The notes under the pieces are model-generated. The model saw only the letters and a list, made by a program, of their open reading frames with translations, ran no database searches and was not told the origin of the DNA. Source: Microbacterium sp. ET2 (lineage in GTDB: Bacteria > Actinomycetota > Actinomycetes > Actinomycetales > Microbacteriaceae). From it: 64,000 nucleotides of DNA. Location: contig NZ_CP128170.1 in the NCBI RefSeq assembly GCF_030347395.1, forward strand, positions 2,976,001 to 3,040,000, written 5' to 3'. A program made the position numbers and the translations under genes. The stretch's first letter is position 1. Each line of letters opens with the position of its first letter. Below are positions 1-10,160 of the stretch, one piece after another.

Positions 1-1
1 C

Positions 2-334
2 CCGCAGACCAACCTGCAGTCGGTGTACAACGCCCTGGCCGACTTCGTCGCCGCAGGCGTCGCGCGGCGCATCGAGCCGGCCGGTCACCCGGGGCTGTAC
101 GAGCGCCGCGTCGCCGACAACCACCATCACCTGGTCTGCACGTCGTGCGGCGCGGTCGCCGACGTCGACTGCGTCGTCGGCAAGGCGCCCTGTCTTCACC
201 CGTCGTCGGCGCAGGGCTTCGCCGTGCACACCGCCGAGGTGACGTTCTGGGGGCTGTGCGTGGATTGCCGGCCGGGCGGCGCCACGGCCGACACCGGCGC
301 GCCCTCGCCGCTACCCCCGACGACGCAGCGCTGA
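2..334 (+). CDS. furA: Fur-family transcriptional regulator, 3' part (probable FurA)
   Basis: Only the C-terminal ~110 residues are in the window; the reading frame is open through the left edge. The fragment carries the Fur metal-binding signature NHHHLVCTSCGAV followed by a second CxxC near the C-terminus (CVDC), as expected for a structural zinc site. The N-terminal winged-helix DNA-binding domain would lie to the left. It is followed 84 nt downstream by katG on the same strand; in actinobacteria FurA directly precedes and represses katG in response to iron and peroxide, so the context supports a peroxide/iron sensor. The Fur family is certain from the motif; the FurA assignment rests on position. 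Confidence 0.85.
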   Translation, partial: PQTNLQSVYNALADFVAAGVARRIEPAGHPGLYERRVADNHHHLVCTSCGAVADVDCVVGKAPCLHPSSAQGFAVHTAEVTFWGLCVDCRPGGATADTGAPSPLPPTTQR

Positions 335-406
335 CGCGGCGGGCCCCGGCCCCGCATCCGCGCGCCCGGTGCGCGAAGCCGCCACGTCCATCATCCCCAC
401 CCCTGA

Positions 407-2722
<2,316 letters not shown>

Positions 2723-2752
2723 CGGCCGCGGCGGGGCATCCGTCGCAGGCAG

Positions 2753-2784
2753 CGGGCCCGCTCTCTTCACAGAGGGCGGGCCCG
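2753..2784. terminator. Hairpin terminator between katG and aqp (convergent)
   Basis: The arms gggcccgctctct (2754-2766) and agagggcgggccc (2771-2783) pair over 13 bp with a single G-T wobble and a 4-nt loop, extended by a further C-G pair outside. It sits 30 nt after the katG stop. There is no clear U-tract, as is common for high-GC actinobacterial terminators, and it could serve both convergent genes. Confidence 0.7.
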
Positions 2785-2829
2785 TGCTCGTTCCACAGGA
2801 GGACGGAGAGCGGATGACGCGGGCCGGCG

Positions 2830-3648
2830 TCAGCGCGTCCGGGCCTCCTTCTGCGCCGGCGGCGCGGGCGTCTTCTCGAACAGCGCGCGGTGCAGGAAGC
2901 CCGCGAGGAGGCCTCCGAGGATCGGGAACACGATGAAGACCCACAGCTGCAGGAACGGCTCGGCTCCGCCGTAGACGGCGGTCGCGATCGAGCGTGCGGG
3001 GTTGACGGAGGTGTTGTCGATCGGGATCGTCGCGAGGTGGATGAGGGTGAGGGTCAGCCCGATGGCGAGCCCGGCGAAGCCCGCGGTGCCGCGCTGCGGG
3101 TGGGTGACCCCGAGGATCACGATGACGAAGATCGCGGTGAAGAGCACCTCGGCGATGATCGCGGCACCGAGGCCGAACCCGCCGGGGGAGAGCTCGCCGA
3201 AGCCGTTGCTGGCGAAACCACCGTCCTGGGCCTGCGCGAGCCAGTCGCCGGGGCCGAACAGGCCGATGAGCACGATCAGCGTCGTTCCGACGAGTCCGCC
3301 GACGACCTGCGCGATGAGGTAGGCGGGCACGTCGCGCCAGGCGAAGCGCCCGGCGGCGGCGAGGCCCAGCGTGACGGCGGGGTTGAAGTGACCCCCCGAG
3401 ATCGGGCCGAAGGCGTAGATGCCGGCGATGAGCGTCAGGCCGAACGCCAGGGAGACGCCGACGAACCCGATGCCGAGCGAGGTGCCGTTCTCGCTCGCGC
3501 CGAGATCGGCGGCGAAGAGCGCCGCCGAGATTGCGCCGAAGACGAGGAGGAAGGTGCCCAGCGCCTCTGCCACCAGCCTGGTGCTCGTCGAGGGCGTGGC
3601 ATCGAGCGCAGCGGGGTCGAGCCGCGCCGGAGGTGATGCGTCCGGCAT
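2830..3648 (-). CDS. Aquaporin / MIP-family channel
   Basis: Integral membrane channel for water or small neutral solutes. The 272-residue protein has the two family signatures: GGHFNPAVT (NPA at 89-91) and NTSVNPARS (NPA at 216-218 followed by the selectivity-filter Arg219), with about six hydrophobic helices between and around them. The N-terminal ~25 residues are polar and Ala/Pro-rich. The ATG is preceded on the minus strand by gaaaggaaa, a good ribosome-binding site. It resembles AqpZ-type bacterial aquaporins rather than glycerol facilitators, but selectivity cannot be decided from the sequence. It is a single gene, convergent with katG. Confidence 0.92.
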   Translation of the reverse strand: MPDASPPARLDPAALDATPSTSTRLVAEALGTFLLVFGAISAALFAADLGASENGTSLGIGFVGVSLAFGLTLIAGIYAFGPISGGHFNPAVTLGLAAAGRFAWRDVPAYLIAQVVGGLVGTTLIVLIGLFGPGDWLAQAQDGGFASNGFGELSPGGFGLGAAIIAEVLFTAIFVIVILGVTHPQRGTAGFAGLAIGLTLTLIHLATIPIDNTSVNPARSIATAVYGGAEPFLQLWVFIVFPILGGLLAGFLHRALFEKTPAPPAQKEARTR

Positions 3649-3764
3649 GTCGGTTTCCTTTCGTCGCGCCGAGCGTAGCGTCGGACGGGGGCGGCGCGTG
3701 GCCGCACACGCGGCTCAGCCGCGGGCTGGCACTGCGCCCCGAGGTATGCCGCGTCAGCGGCCGG

Positions 3765-5066
3765 TCACAGCCGTCCCGCGGCCTTCAGGGCGAGGTAGCG
3801 GTCGGCGACGGCGGGCGGCAGATCGTCGGGCGAGGCGGCGATCGACTCCGCGCCGGCACGACGGACAGCGGCGGCGACCCGCTCGGCGTCGCGCGCCGCG
3901 CGCGCGTGGGCGGCCTGCCGGTACAGCTCGTCGGCGTCGGGCCGCAGATCCGGGTGCACCGGGTCGTCGGTGACCGAGGCCACCACGACGCGGGTTCGCG
4001 CGGTCAGCGCCGGAAGCGACCCGAGGAACCCGCGGGCGGCCTCGGGGGCGTCCTGTGCGGTCAGCAGCACCACCAGCGAGGGGCGAGAGGTGAGGCGTCG
4101 CACCTGCGCGATCGCCGCGTCCCAGTCGGTGTCGATCAGCTGCGGGTCCACCGGAGCCATCGCGTCGACCAGGGCGGGGAGGAGACCGGGGCCGTCGACC
4201 CCGGTCACCCGGGCCCGCACGAGCCGATCGAACATCAGCAGGTGCACGTGGTCGCCCGCCCGCGAAGCGAGGGCCGACAGCAGGAGGGCGGCCTCCATCG
4301 CCGCATCCATCCGCACCCCGTCTCCGACGCGCGCGGCAGCGGTACGGCCGGTGTCGATGATGATGACCACGTGCCGGTCGCGCTCGGGTCGCCAGGTGCG
4401 GAGCATGGTCGTCCCGGCACGAGCGGTCGCCCGCCAGTCGATGGAGCGCACGTCGTCGCCGCGCACGTACTCGCGAAGGCTGTCGAACTCGGTGCCCTGC
4501 CCGCGGACCTGGACGCTGGTGTTGCCGTCGAGTTCGCGCAGTCGCGCCAGGCGCGAGGGGAGGTGACGCCGAGAGGTGAAGGGCGGAAGGATCCGCAGCG
4601 CTCCCGGGGCGTCGAGGCGCCGCTGGCGGCCCGCGAGTCCCAGGGGGCCGGCGCTGCGCACCACGAGGAAGTCCGTGCGCAGCTCACCGCGCCGGCGGGG
4701 GAGGAGCGGCACCCGCACCCGGCGGGATTCGCCGGGCGGGATCTCGACGGCGATGCGCTCGAGCGGTGCCCCGGCCGTCGGCTGCCACGCATCGCGCACC
4801 CGACCCCGGATCGTCCGCGCACCGGCGTTGCGGAGCGTCACGCCCGTCTCCACCTGCTGTCCGAGGAGGCTTCTTCGAGGGATGTCGCGGACGACGTCGA
4901 GCTGCCGCGGATCGGGTGTGGCCGCGGCATCCCCGAGGGCCAGCGCGAGCGACAGCAGCGCCCAGGCGAGCATCGCCAGCCACGCGTCGACACCGGCGAT
5001 CGAGAGGAGCACGACCGGCACCACGCCGAGACCGACGAAGAGGGGAAGGCGCCCGGTGACGTACAC
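3765..5066 (-). CDS. DUF58 domain-containing protein
   Basis: 433 residues. Two hydrophobic helices at the N-terminus (about residues 5-45) are followed by a DUF58 core with the family signature GTEFDSLREYVRGDDVRSID followed by WRATAR, and then a von Willebrand A-like fold (VVIIIDTGRT). DUF58 proteins are almost always encoded with a MoxR AAA+ ATPase and are thought to act with it in assembling or activating envelope or metalloprotein complexes; the precise substrate is unknown. This is the last gene of a five-gene operon, starting only 2 nt after the moxR stop codon. Confidence 0.9.
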   Translation of the reverse strand: MYVTGRLPLFVGLGVVPVVLLSIAGVDAWLAMLAWALLSLALALGDAAATPDPRQLDVVRDIPRRSLLGQQVETGVTLRNAGARTIRGRVRDAWQPTAGAPLERIAVEIPPGESRRVRVPLLPRRRGELRTDFLVVRSAGPLGLAGRQRRLDAPGALRILPPFTSRRHLPSRLARLRELDGNTSVQVRGQGTEFDSLREYVRGDDVRSIDWRATARAGTTMLRTWRPERDRHVVIIIDTGRTAAARVGDGVRMDAAMEAALLLSALASRAGDHVHLLMFDRLVRARVTGVDGPGLLPALVDAMAPVDPQLIDTDWDAAIAQVRRLTSRPSLVVLLTAQDAPEAARGFLGSLPALTARTRVVVASVTDDPVHPDLRPDADELYRQAAHARAARDAERVAAAVRRAGAESIAASPDDLPPAVADRYLALKAAGRL

Positions 5067-5068
5067 GC

Positions 5069-6073
5069 TCAGACCGGCACGCGCGTCTGCTGCACCACCG
5101 CGGTGAGCACGGCGTCGACAGACACGCCCTCGAGCTCGGCGTCGGGGCGCAGCCGGATCCGGTGCCGCCAGGTGGGGACGAGCAGGGTCTGAACGTGGTC
5201 GGGGGTGATCGCGGGGTAGCCGCCGAGCCAGGCCCAGGCCTTGGCCGCCGCGAGGAGCGCGGTGGTCGCCCGGGGGCTCACTCCCAGCTGCACCGACGGG
5301 CTCTGGCGGGTCGCCTGCGCGAGGTCGACGACGTACCCCAGCACATCGTCGGTGACCGTCACCCGTGCAGCGGCGTGCTGCGCTGCGACGATCTCTGCGG
5401 GATCGACGACGCGGTCGAGGCCTGCGGCCCCGAGGTCGCGCGGGTCGAACCCTTCCGCATGGCGCCGGAGCACGGCCAGCTCCGCATCGCGCGGGGGCAG
5501 ATCGACGATCAGCTTCAGCAGGAAGCGGTCGAGCTGGGCCTCGGGGAGGGTGTAGGTGCCCTCCTGCTCGATCGGATTCTGCGTCGCGGCGACGAGGAAC
5601 GGCGACGGCAGCGGCCGGGTCACGCCGTCGGAGGAGACCTGGCGCTCCTCCATCGCCTCCAGGAGCGCCGCCTGGGTCTTCGGCGGGGTGCGGTTGATCT
5701 CATCGGCGAGCACGATGTTGCTGAACACCGGGCCGGGGCGGAACTCGAATTCGCCGGTGCGCGCGTCGTAGACGAGCGAGCCCGACACGTCGCCGGGCAT
5801 GAGGTCGGGGGTGAACTGGATGCGCTTGGTGTCAAGGCCCAGCGCGGTGCTGAACGATCGCACCAGCAGCGTCTTCGCGACCCCGGGCACGCCTTCGAGC
5901 AGCACGTGACCACGGGCGAGGAGGGCGATGAGGAGGCCGGTGACCGTGCCGTCCTGGCCGATCACGGCCTTTCCGACCTCGCTGCGCACCCGGTGCATCG
6001 CGTCTCGGAGCGCCGCGTCGTCGGGCGCCGCTGCGCCAGAGGTGCCCTCGGTGGTGTCGGGGTGATCGGTCAT
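5069..6073 (-). CDS. MoxR-family AAA+ ATPase
   Basis: 334 residues, typical MoxR length. The Walker A is GVPGVAKT, the Walker B is LADEINRTPPKTQAALLEAMEE, and the sensor region is VAATQNPIEQEGTYTLPEAQLDRF, which is diagnostic of the family. It is a cytoplasmic chaperone-like ATPase that normally works with the adjacent vWA/DUF58 protein. The start overlaps the stop of the upstream DUF4350 gene by 4 nt, so the two are translationally coupled. Family assignment is certain; the client of the complex is unknown. Confidence 0.95.
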   Translation of the reverse strand: MTDHPDTTEGTSGAAAPDDAALRDAMHRVRSEVGKAVIGQDGTVTGLLIALLARGHVLLEGVPGVAKTLLVRSFSTALGLDTKRIQFTPDLMPGDVSGSLVYDARTGEFEFRPGPVFSNIVLADEINRTPPKTQAALLEAMEERQVSSDGVTRPLPSPFLVAATQNPIEQEGTYTLPEAQLDRFLLKLIVDLPPRDAELAVLRRHAEGFDPRDLGAAGLDRVVDPAEIVAAQHAAARVTVTDDVLGYVVDLAQATRQSPSVQLGVSPRATTALLAAAKAWAWLGGYPAITPDHVQTLLVPTWRHRIRLRPDAELEGVSVDAVLTAVVQQTRVPV

Positions 6074-7275
6074 GGGCGGTTCCTTTCGGGACGAACAGCG
6101 TCGCGGAGGGCTGCTTCGAGTTCGCGCAGGCGCGAGGCGATGACGGTGAGCTGGGCGTCGTCGGCCGGGACATCGTCGAGGAGGATGCCGCGGACGACGC
6201 GCCGGTCGGCGGAGAGCCGTTCGGCGGCGGCGTCGGAGATCTCGTCGGCCGCGGCGTTCGGGCCGAGGCCGAGGAGCCGGGCCAGGCGGCGCAGCGCCGC
6301 GATGCGGAGATCATCGGCGGCGTGTGCGGCATCCCGGGTCTGGGCGTACAGGCGGGCGCGGCCCTCGGCGGTCTCCGCGGCGCGGACCGTGACCGGGAGG
6401 CGCTCGCGCACGAGCGGCCCGAACCGGCGGCCGCGCCAGATCGCGGCGGCCGCGGCGGCGAGGAATAGGAGAGTGATCGCGGGGCTCACCCACGGGGGAG
6501 TGGACTCGCCGAGCGAGGGGTCGGTGTTCTCCAGGTCGGTGTCGCCGAGCATCGGGTCGTACCAGACCACGAGCGGATGCCGCGCGAAGAGGTTCACGCC
6601 GAGGGCGGCGTTGCCGTCGTCTGCCAGCACCTCGTTGACGAGGACCGCGCGAGCGTCGATGGCCGCGACCCGGCGCCCGTCGGCATCGGCGACGACGAGG
6701 CCCGCCTGCCCGTCCGCGGTGAGGTAACAGCCTTCGGCGCCTTCTCCGGCGTCGAAGACCGCGCCCGGGACCACCGGGCCCGACCGCTCGGCGTCGGCGA
6801 GGTCGCACTGAGGGTCGAGCAGCGCATCGGCACGTGCGCCGATCGTCGTACCAGGCAGGAAGAGGCGCAGCGTGCGGGAGCGGGGGTCGATGAGCACGAT
6901 ATCGGCGGCGGGATCGGCGAGGTCGATGAGTCCCTCGTCGGAGAGGGCCGGTGTGTCGGGAAGCACGAGCGTCGATCCCGTGGAGGCCTCGTCGAGCGCG
7001 CGGGCCACGTCGGCGCGGCTGCGAGCGACCTCGACCTCGACGCCCTGATCGCGCAGCACCTCCACCAGCGCACGGGTTCCGGTCGGGCCGGCCGACTCCG
7101 GATCGAGGGCGTCGCGCTGCGCCCACTCGCCGATTCCAGCCAGAAGCGCGCCGATGCTGCCGACGGCGAGGAGGGCGATGGCCAGCGCGATCCAGCCGCC
7201 GATCCGCCGTCGTCGCGAGGTGGGCGGCGGGGCGACGGAGGCGCGGGCCTCGGTGCGAGGCGGAGAGGCGGTCAT
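6070..7275 (-). CDS. DUF4350 domain-containing membrane protein
   Basis: 401 residues. A transmembrane helix near residues 25-48 follows a basic N-terminus; an extracytoplasmic Rossmann-like DUF4350 region follows (GTRALVEVLRDQGVEVEV ... GSTLVLPDTPALS); a second helix lies near residue 280 (SPAITLLFLAAAAAAIW) with a cytoplasmic C-terminal segment rich in Arg/Ala. DUF4350 proteins are regular members of actinobacterial MoxR-DUF58 loci and probably form the membrane part of that complex. It overlaps both neighbours by 4 nt. Confidence 0.85.
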   Translation of the reverse strand: MTASPPRTEARASVAPPPTSRRRRIGGWIALAIALLAVGSIGALLAGIGEWAQRDALDPESAGPTGTRALVEVLRDQGVEVEVARSRADVARALDEASTGSTLVLPDTPALSDEGLIDLADPAADIVLIDPRSRTLRLFLPGTTIGARADALLDPQCDLADAERSGPVVPGAVFDAGEGAEGCYLTADGQAGLVVADADGRRVAAIDARAVLVNEVLADDGNAALGVNLFARHPLVVWYDPMLGDTDLENTDPSLGESTPPWVSPAITLLFLAAAAAAIWRGRRFGPLVRERLPVTVRAAETAEGRARLYAQTRDAAHAADDLRIAALRRLARLLGLGPNAAADEISDAAAERLSADRRVVRGILLDDVPADDAQLTVIASRLRELEAALRDAVRPERNRP

Positions 7276-7943
7276 CCGCTCATTCCCGTGCGAACGGGGG
7301 TGGCCGGCCTCGCGGCGATCAGCTGCTCGTCGAGGCGGCTGAGCTGCTCGTAGTCGCCGCGAGAGCCGGGTCGGCGCAGGTAGCGGACATCATCGAACGC
7401 GGAGGCGCCCGCCTCGAGATCGGCTGCGGAACTCGGGAAGACACGTCCGGCCGAGCGGGCGAACGCATGCACCGTGGCGCCGGGCGGCGTGCTGACGACA
7501 CCGCGCTCGGCGAGACCGCGCGCGAGCGCGCGGAAGCGCAGGATGAGGGCCTCGTCCCAATCCCCGGCGGCGGCGGCGGATGCCGCGGCGCGGCGCAGAT
7601 CGTCGGCGGAGCGCTCGTCGGAGTCGCCGAAGAGGGTGGCCACCGGCGCCGCTGCACGACGACGTGCGCGGGGAAGACCCCACACCAGGACGGCGACGAT
7701 GATCAGCGCAGCCACCGCGATCGCGGCGACGAGGGCGAAGGTCGACCCGAGGCCGCCGGAGACGTCGGTGGAGAAGAGTCGGCCGAGGAACTCCCCGATG
7801 GCGCGGGCGATGCGGTCGAAGGCCGTCGGCTCCGCCTCGGCGTAGACCGGATTCGACAGCTCCCGCTCCGCCCACTCCCGCGCCTCGTCGCCGTCAGGGG
7901 TGACGGGCGTCGCGACGAGCATCCGCGCGACGCCGGAGATCAC
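7272..7943 (-). CDS. DUF4129 domain-containing membrane protein
   Basis: 223 residues with one central transmembrane helix (about residues 70-95, FALVAAIAVAALIIVAVLVW) followed by a cytoplasmic DUF4129 domain, recognised by the transglutaminase-locus-like pattern RFRALARGLAERGV and a C-terminal DYEQLSRLDEQL. It is co-encoded with MoxR, DUF58 and DUF4350, a common actinobacterial set of unknown precise function. Four-nt overlaps with both flanking genes show tight coupling. Confidence 0.85.
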   Translation of the reverse strand: MISGVARMLVATPVTPDGDEAREWAERELSNPVYAEAEPTAFDRIARAIGEFLGRLFSTDVSGGLGSTFALVAAIAVAALIIVAVLVWGLPRARRRAAAPVATLFGDSDERSADDLRRAAASAAAAGDWDEALILRFRALARGLAERGVVSTPPGATVHAFARSAGRVFPSSAADLEAGASAFDDVRYLRRPGSRGDYEQLSRLDEQLIAARPATPVRTGMSG

Positions 7944-9256
7944 GGTGCGTCGCGGTCGGCGTCGTCGGGGCCGGGCCTGTCACCGGGTGCTGCCCAGCTC
8001 GTCGGCGGTGCGGCCGGCGGCGCCGGGGGGCCGGCCGGCGGGGAGTATCCCGGCGGTGGGCCGTACCCGGGCGGCGGGCCGTAGCCCGGCGAAGCAGGGG
8101 CTCCCTGAGGTGGGGGCGGCGGGCCGTAGCCCTGCGGCGCGGGATAGCCCGGTGGCGGGCCGTAGCCCTGCGGAGCCGGGTACGCGGGGGAGGCCTGCGC
8201 GGGAGGTCGCGGCGCCATCGAACGGCCGATGTGCAGGCGGTAGGGGTCGGGAAGGTCGGCCCGTCCGGCGTCGCGCTGCTCCACGTAGCTCTGCAGATCG
8301 AGGTCGAGGCCCTCTCGGCGCATCCGGCAGTCGATGTAGACCAGCGCCGACGCGGTGGACTGCACCACGACGGCGACAGCCTGGATGAGAAGGGTCACGA
8401 CCTGCGTGAGGATGAGCCCGAAGATGAGGGCCACGATCGCGCCCGGCTCGGGGTCGCCCGTGGGGGAGATGATCGTGGAGACGCCGCTCGTGAGGAGGCT
8501 GAACGGCACGCTCACCACCTGCGCGAGCACCGAGAAGGTGAGGGAGACCAGCACGAGCACCCCGAGACCCACCCAGAATCTGCCGCGGATGAGGGTCCAC
8601 GACCGCACGACGGCCCCTCGGATGGTGGCGTGCTCGAGGATGATCGCGGAAGGCGCGAGCATGAGCTTGGTCGAGAGCCACAGCACGAGTGGGATCGCCG
8701 CCAGCACGGCCAGCACGGTCAGGACGATGGCGACGGGGAGAACCGCGAATCCGATGGCGACGAGCACGAGCACCACGAGGGTCACGGCGACGATGCCGGC
8801 GGCCGCGAGCAGGAAGGCGTAGCCGATCAGGCGCCACACCACGGGCTTCAGCTGGGCCCAGATCGCACCCAGGCTCGGCTTCTCGGCGACGGCACCTCGG
8901 GCGACCTCGGTCACCACCACGCCCTGGACGATGACGCCGACGGCGCCGGCGACCAGACCCAGGACGATCCCGGCGACCACGACGAGGGCGATCGACCCGG
9001 CCAGCACCGTGTCGAACTCCTCCGACCCCGGCCGCAGGGTGTCCAGGCGTGAGAACGCGCCGATGGCGATGGCGCCGATGGCGACGATCACCACGATGTA
9101 GGTGACGGCCTGGATGCCCAGGGCGAATCCGAGCAGCACCTTCGGGTTGTGCCGGAGCGCCGTGAACGACCTGCCGAGGATCGTTCCGAACGTCAGAGGG
9201 TGCAGGGGAATGATGCCGGGCCGGAATGCCGGCGTCCACGCCGGATACGACGTCAC
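7940..9256 (-). CDS. Multispanning membrane protein with Pro/Gly/Tyr-rich C-terminal tail
   Basis: 438 residues and first gene of the MoxR operon. Residues ~1-310 contain about six hydrophobic segments and resemble the membrane domain annotated as glycerophosphoryl diester phosphodiesterase membrane domain in actinobacteria; no catalytic GDPD domain is visible. The last ~100 residues are a low-complexity tail built from repeats such as PAPQGYGPPPGY, likely disordered and cytoplasmic. It overlaps the DUF4129 gene by 4 nt. The N-terminal TFGTILGRSFTALRHNPKVL is typical of this membrane family. Its role is unknown; the tail suggests a scaffold or protein-interaction function, which is inference. 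Confidence 0.75.
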   Translation of the reverse strand: MTSYPAWTPAFRPGIIPLHPLTFGTILGRSFTALRHNPKVLLGFALGIQAVTYIVVIVAIGAIAIGAFSRLDTLRPGSEEFDTVLAGSIALVVVAGIVLGLVAGAVGVIVQGVVVTEVARGAVAEKPSLGAIWAQLKPVVWRLIGYAFLLAAAGIVAVTLVVLVLVAIGFAVLPVAIVLTVLAVLAAIPLVLWLSTKLMLAPSAIILEHATIRGAVVRSWTLIRGRFWVGLGVLVLVSLTFSVLAQVVSVPFSLLTSGVSTIISPTGDPEPGAIVALIFGLILTQVVTLLIQAVAVVVQSTASALVYIDCRMRREGLDLDLQSYVEQRDAGRADLPDPYRLHIGRSMAPRPPAQASPAYPAPQGYGPPPGYPAPQGYGPPPPPQGAPASPGYGPPPGYGPPPGYSPPAGPPAPPAAPPTSWAAPGDRPGPDDADRDAP

Positions 9257-9386
9257 GGGGCGGTCCTCCTCGCGTCTGCGGCCATGCGGTCGCGGTCGCG
9301 CCGCACCGGTTCCATCGTGTCATACCGGCGCGCGGCGGCCTCCTGACTCCCTGCTGATGCTCGGTGCACCTCCAGGCGCCGTCGAC

Positions 9387-9392
9387 TAGTGT
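9387..9392 (+). promoter_or_regulatory. Candidate -10 box of mtrA
   Basis: TAGTGT matches the TANNNT actinobacterial -10 pattern 67 nt before the mtrA ATG in the 203-bp gap that separates mtrA from the divergent MoxR operon. No convincing -35 is seen. The mRNA would have a ~60-nt leader with a good ribosome-binding site (gaaggacgaaag). Confidence 0.4.
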
Positions 9393-9459
9393 GGCTCAGA
9401 GCGTTCGACACCCGTGGCGTCTCACCGAGCCCGACCGGACCCGAAGGACGAAAGACCCG

Positions 9460-10140
9460 ATGACATCACGGATCCTGGTTGTCGACGACGACACCGCTCT
9501 GGCAGAGATGATCGGGATCGTGCTGCGCACGGAGGGTTTCGAGCCCGCCTTCTGCGCTGACGGTGCTCGCGCGGTCGAGGCGTGGCGCGAGGAGCGGCCC
9601 GACCTCGTGCTGCTGGACCTCATGCTCCCCGGCATGGACGGCATCGAGGTGTGCACGCGCATCCGGGCCGAATCCGGCATCCCGATCATCATGCTCACCG
9701 CACGCACCGACACCGCCGACGTCGTGCGAGGGCTCGAATCGGGAGCAGACGATTACATCGTCAAGCCCTTCAATCCCAAGGAGCTCGTCGCCCGGATCCG
9801 CACCCGATTGCGACCGGCCTCCCAGACGACCCCCGATGTGCTGCGCATCGGCGACCTCACCGTCGACGTCTCGGCGCACGAGGTGAGGCGCGGTGAGGAC
9901 CCGATCGCGCTGACGCCCCTGGAGTTCGAGCTGCTCGTGGCTCTCGCCTCCAAGCCCCAGCAGGTGTTCTCGCGCGAGATGCTGCTCGAGCAGGTGTGGG
10001 GCTACCACTACAAGGCCGACACGCGCCTGGTCAACGTCCACGTGCAGCGCCTCCGAGCCAAGGTCGAGCGCGACCCCGACAACCCGCGGATCGTGACCAC
10101 CGTCCGCGGCGTCGGCTATCGCGCGGGCGCCGTGGCGTGA
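9460..10140 (+). CDS. mtrA: Response regulator MtrA
   Basis: 226-residue OmpR/PhoB-type regulator. The receiver domain has the acidic pocket VVDDD at 8-12, the phospho-acceptor Asp53 in LLDLMLPGMDG and the conserved Lys of YIVKPFNPKEL; the C-terminal winged helix carries LTPLEFELLVAL and VNVHVQRLRAKVERDP. The ATG at 9460 is preferred to upstream in-frame starts because of the ribosome-binding site gaaggacgaaag and exact fit to MtrA N-termini. MtrA controls cell division, peptidoglycan remodelling and osmotic response in actinobacteria. It is followed after 20 nt by mtrB, then lpqB. Confidence 0.97.
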   Translation: MTSRILVVDDDTALAEMIGIVLRTEGFEPAFCADGARAVEAWREERPDLVLLDLMLPGMDGIEVCTRIRAESGIPIIMLTARTDTADVVRGLESGADDYIVKPFNPKELVARIRTRLRPASQTTPDVLRIGDLTVDVSAHEVRRGEDPIALTPLEFELLVALASKPQQVFSREMLLEQVWGYHYKADTRLVNVHVQRLRAKVERDPDNPRIVTTVRGVGYRAGAVA

Positions 10141-10160
10141 CGGTCTGACATGAGGGCCCC

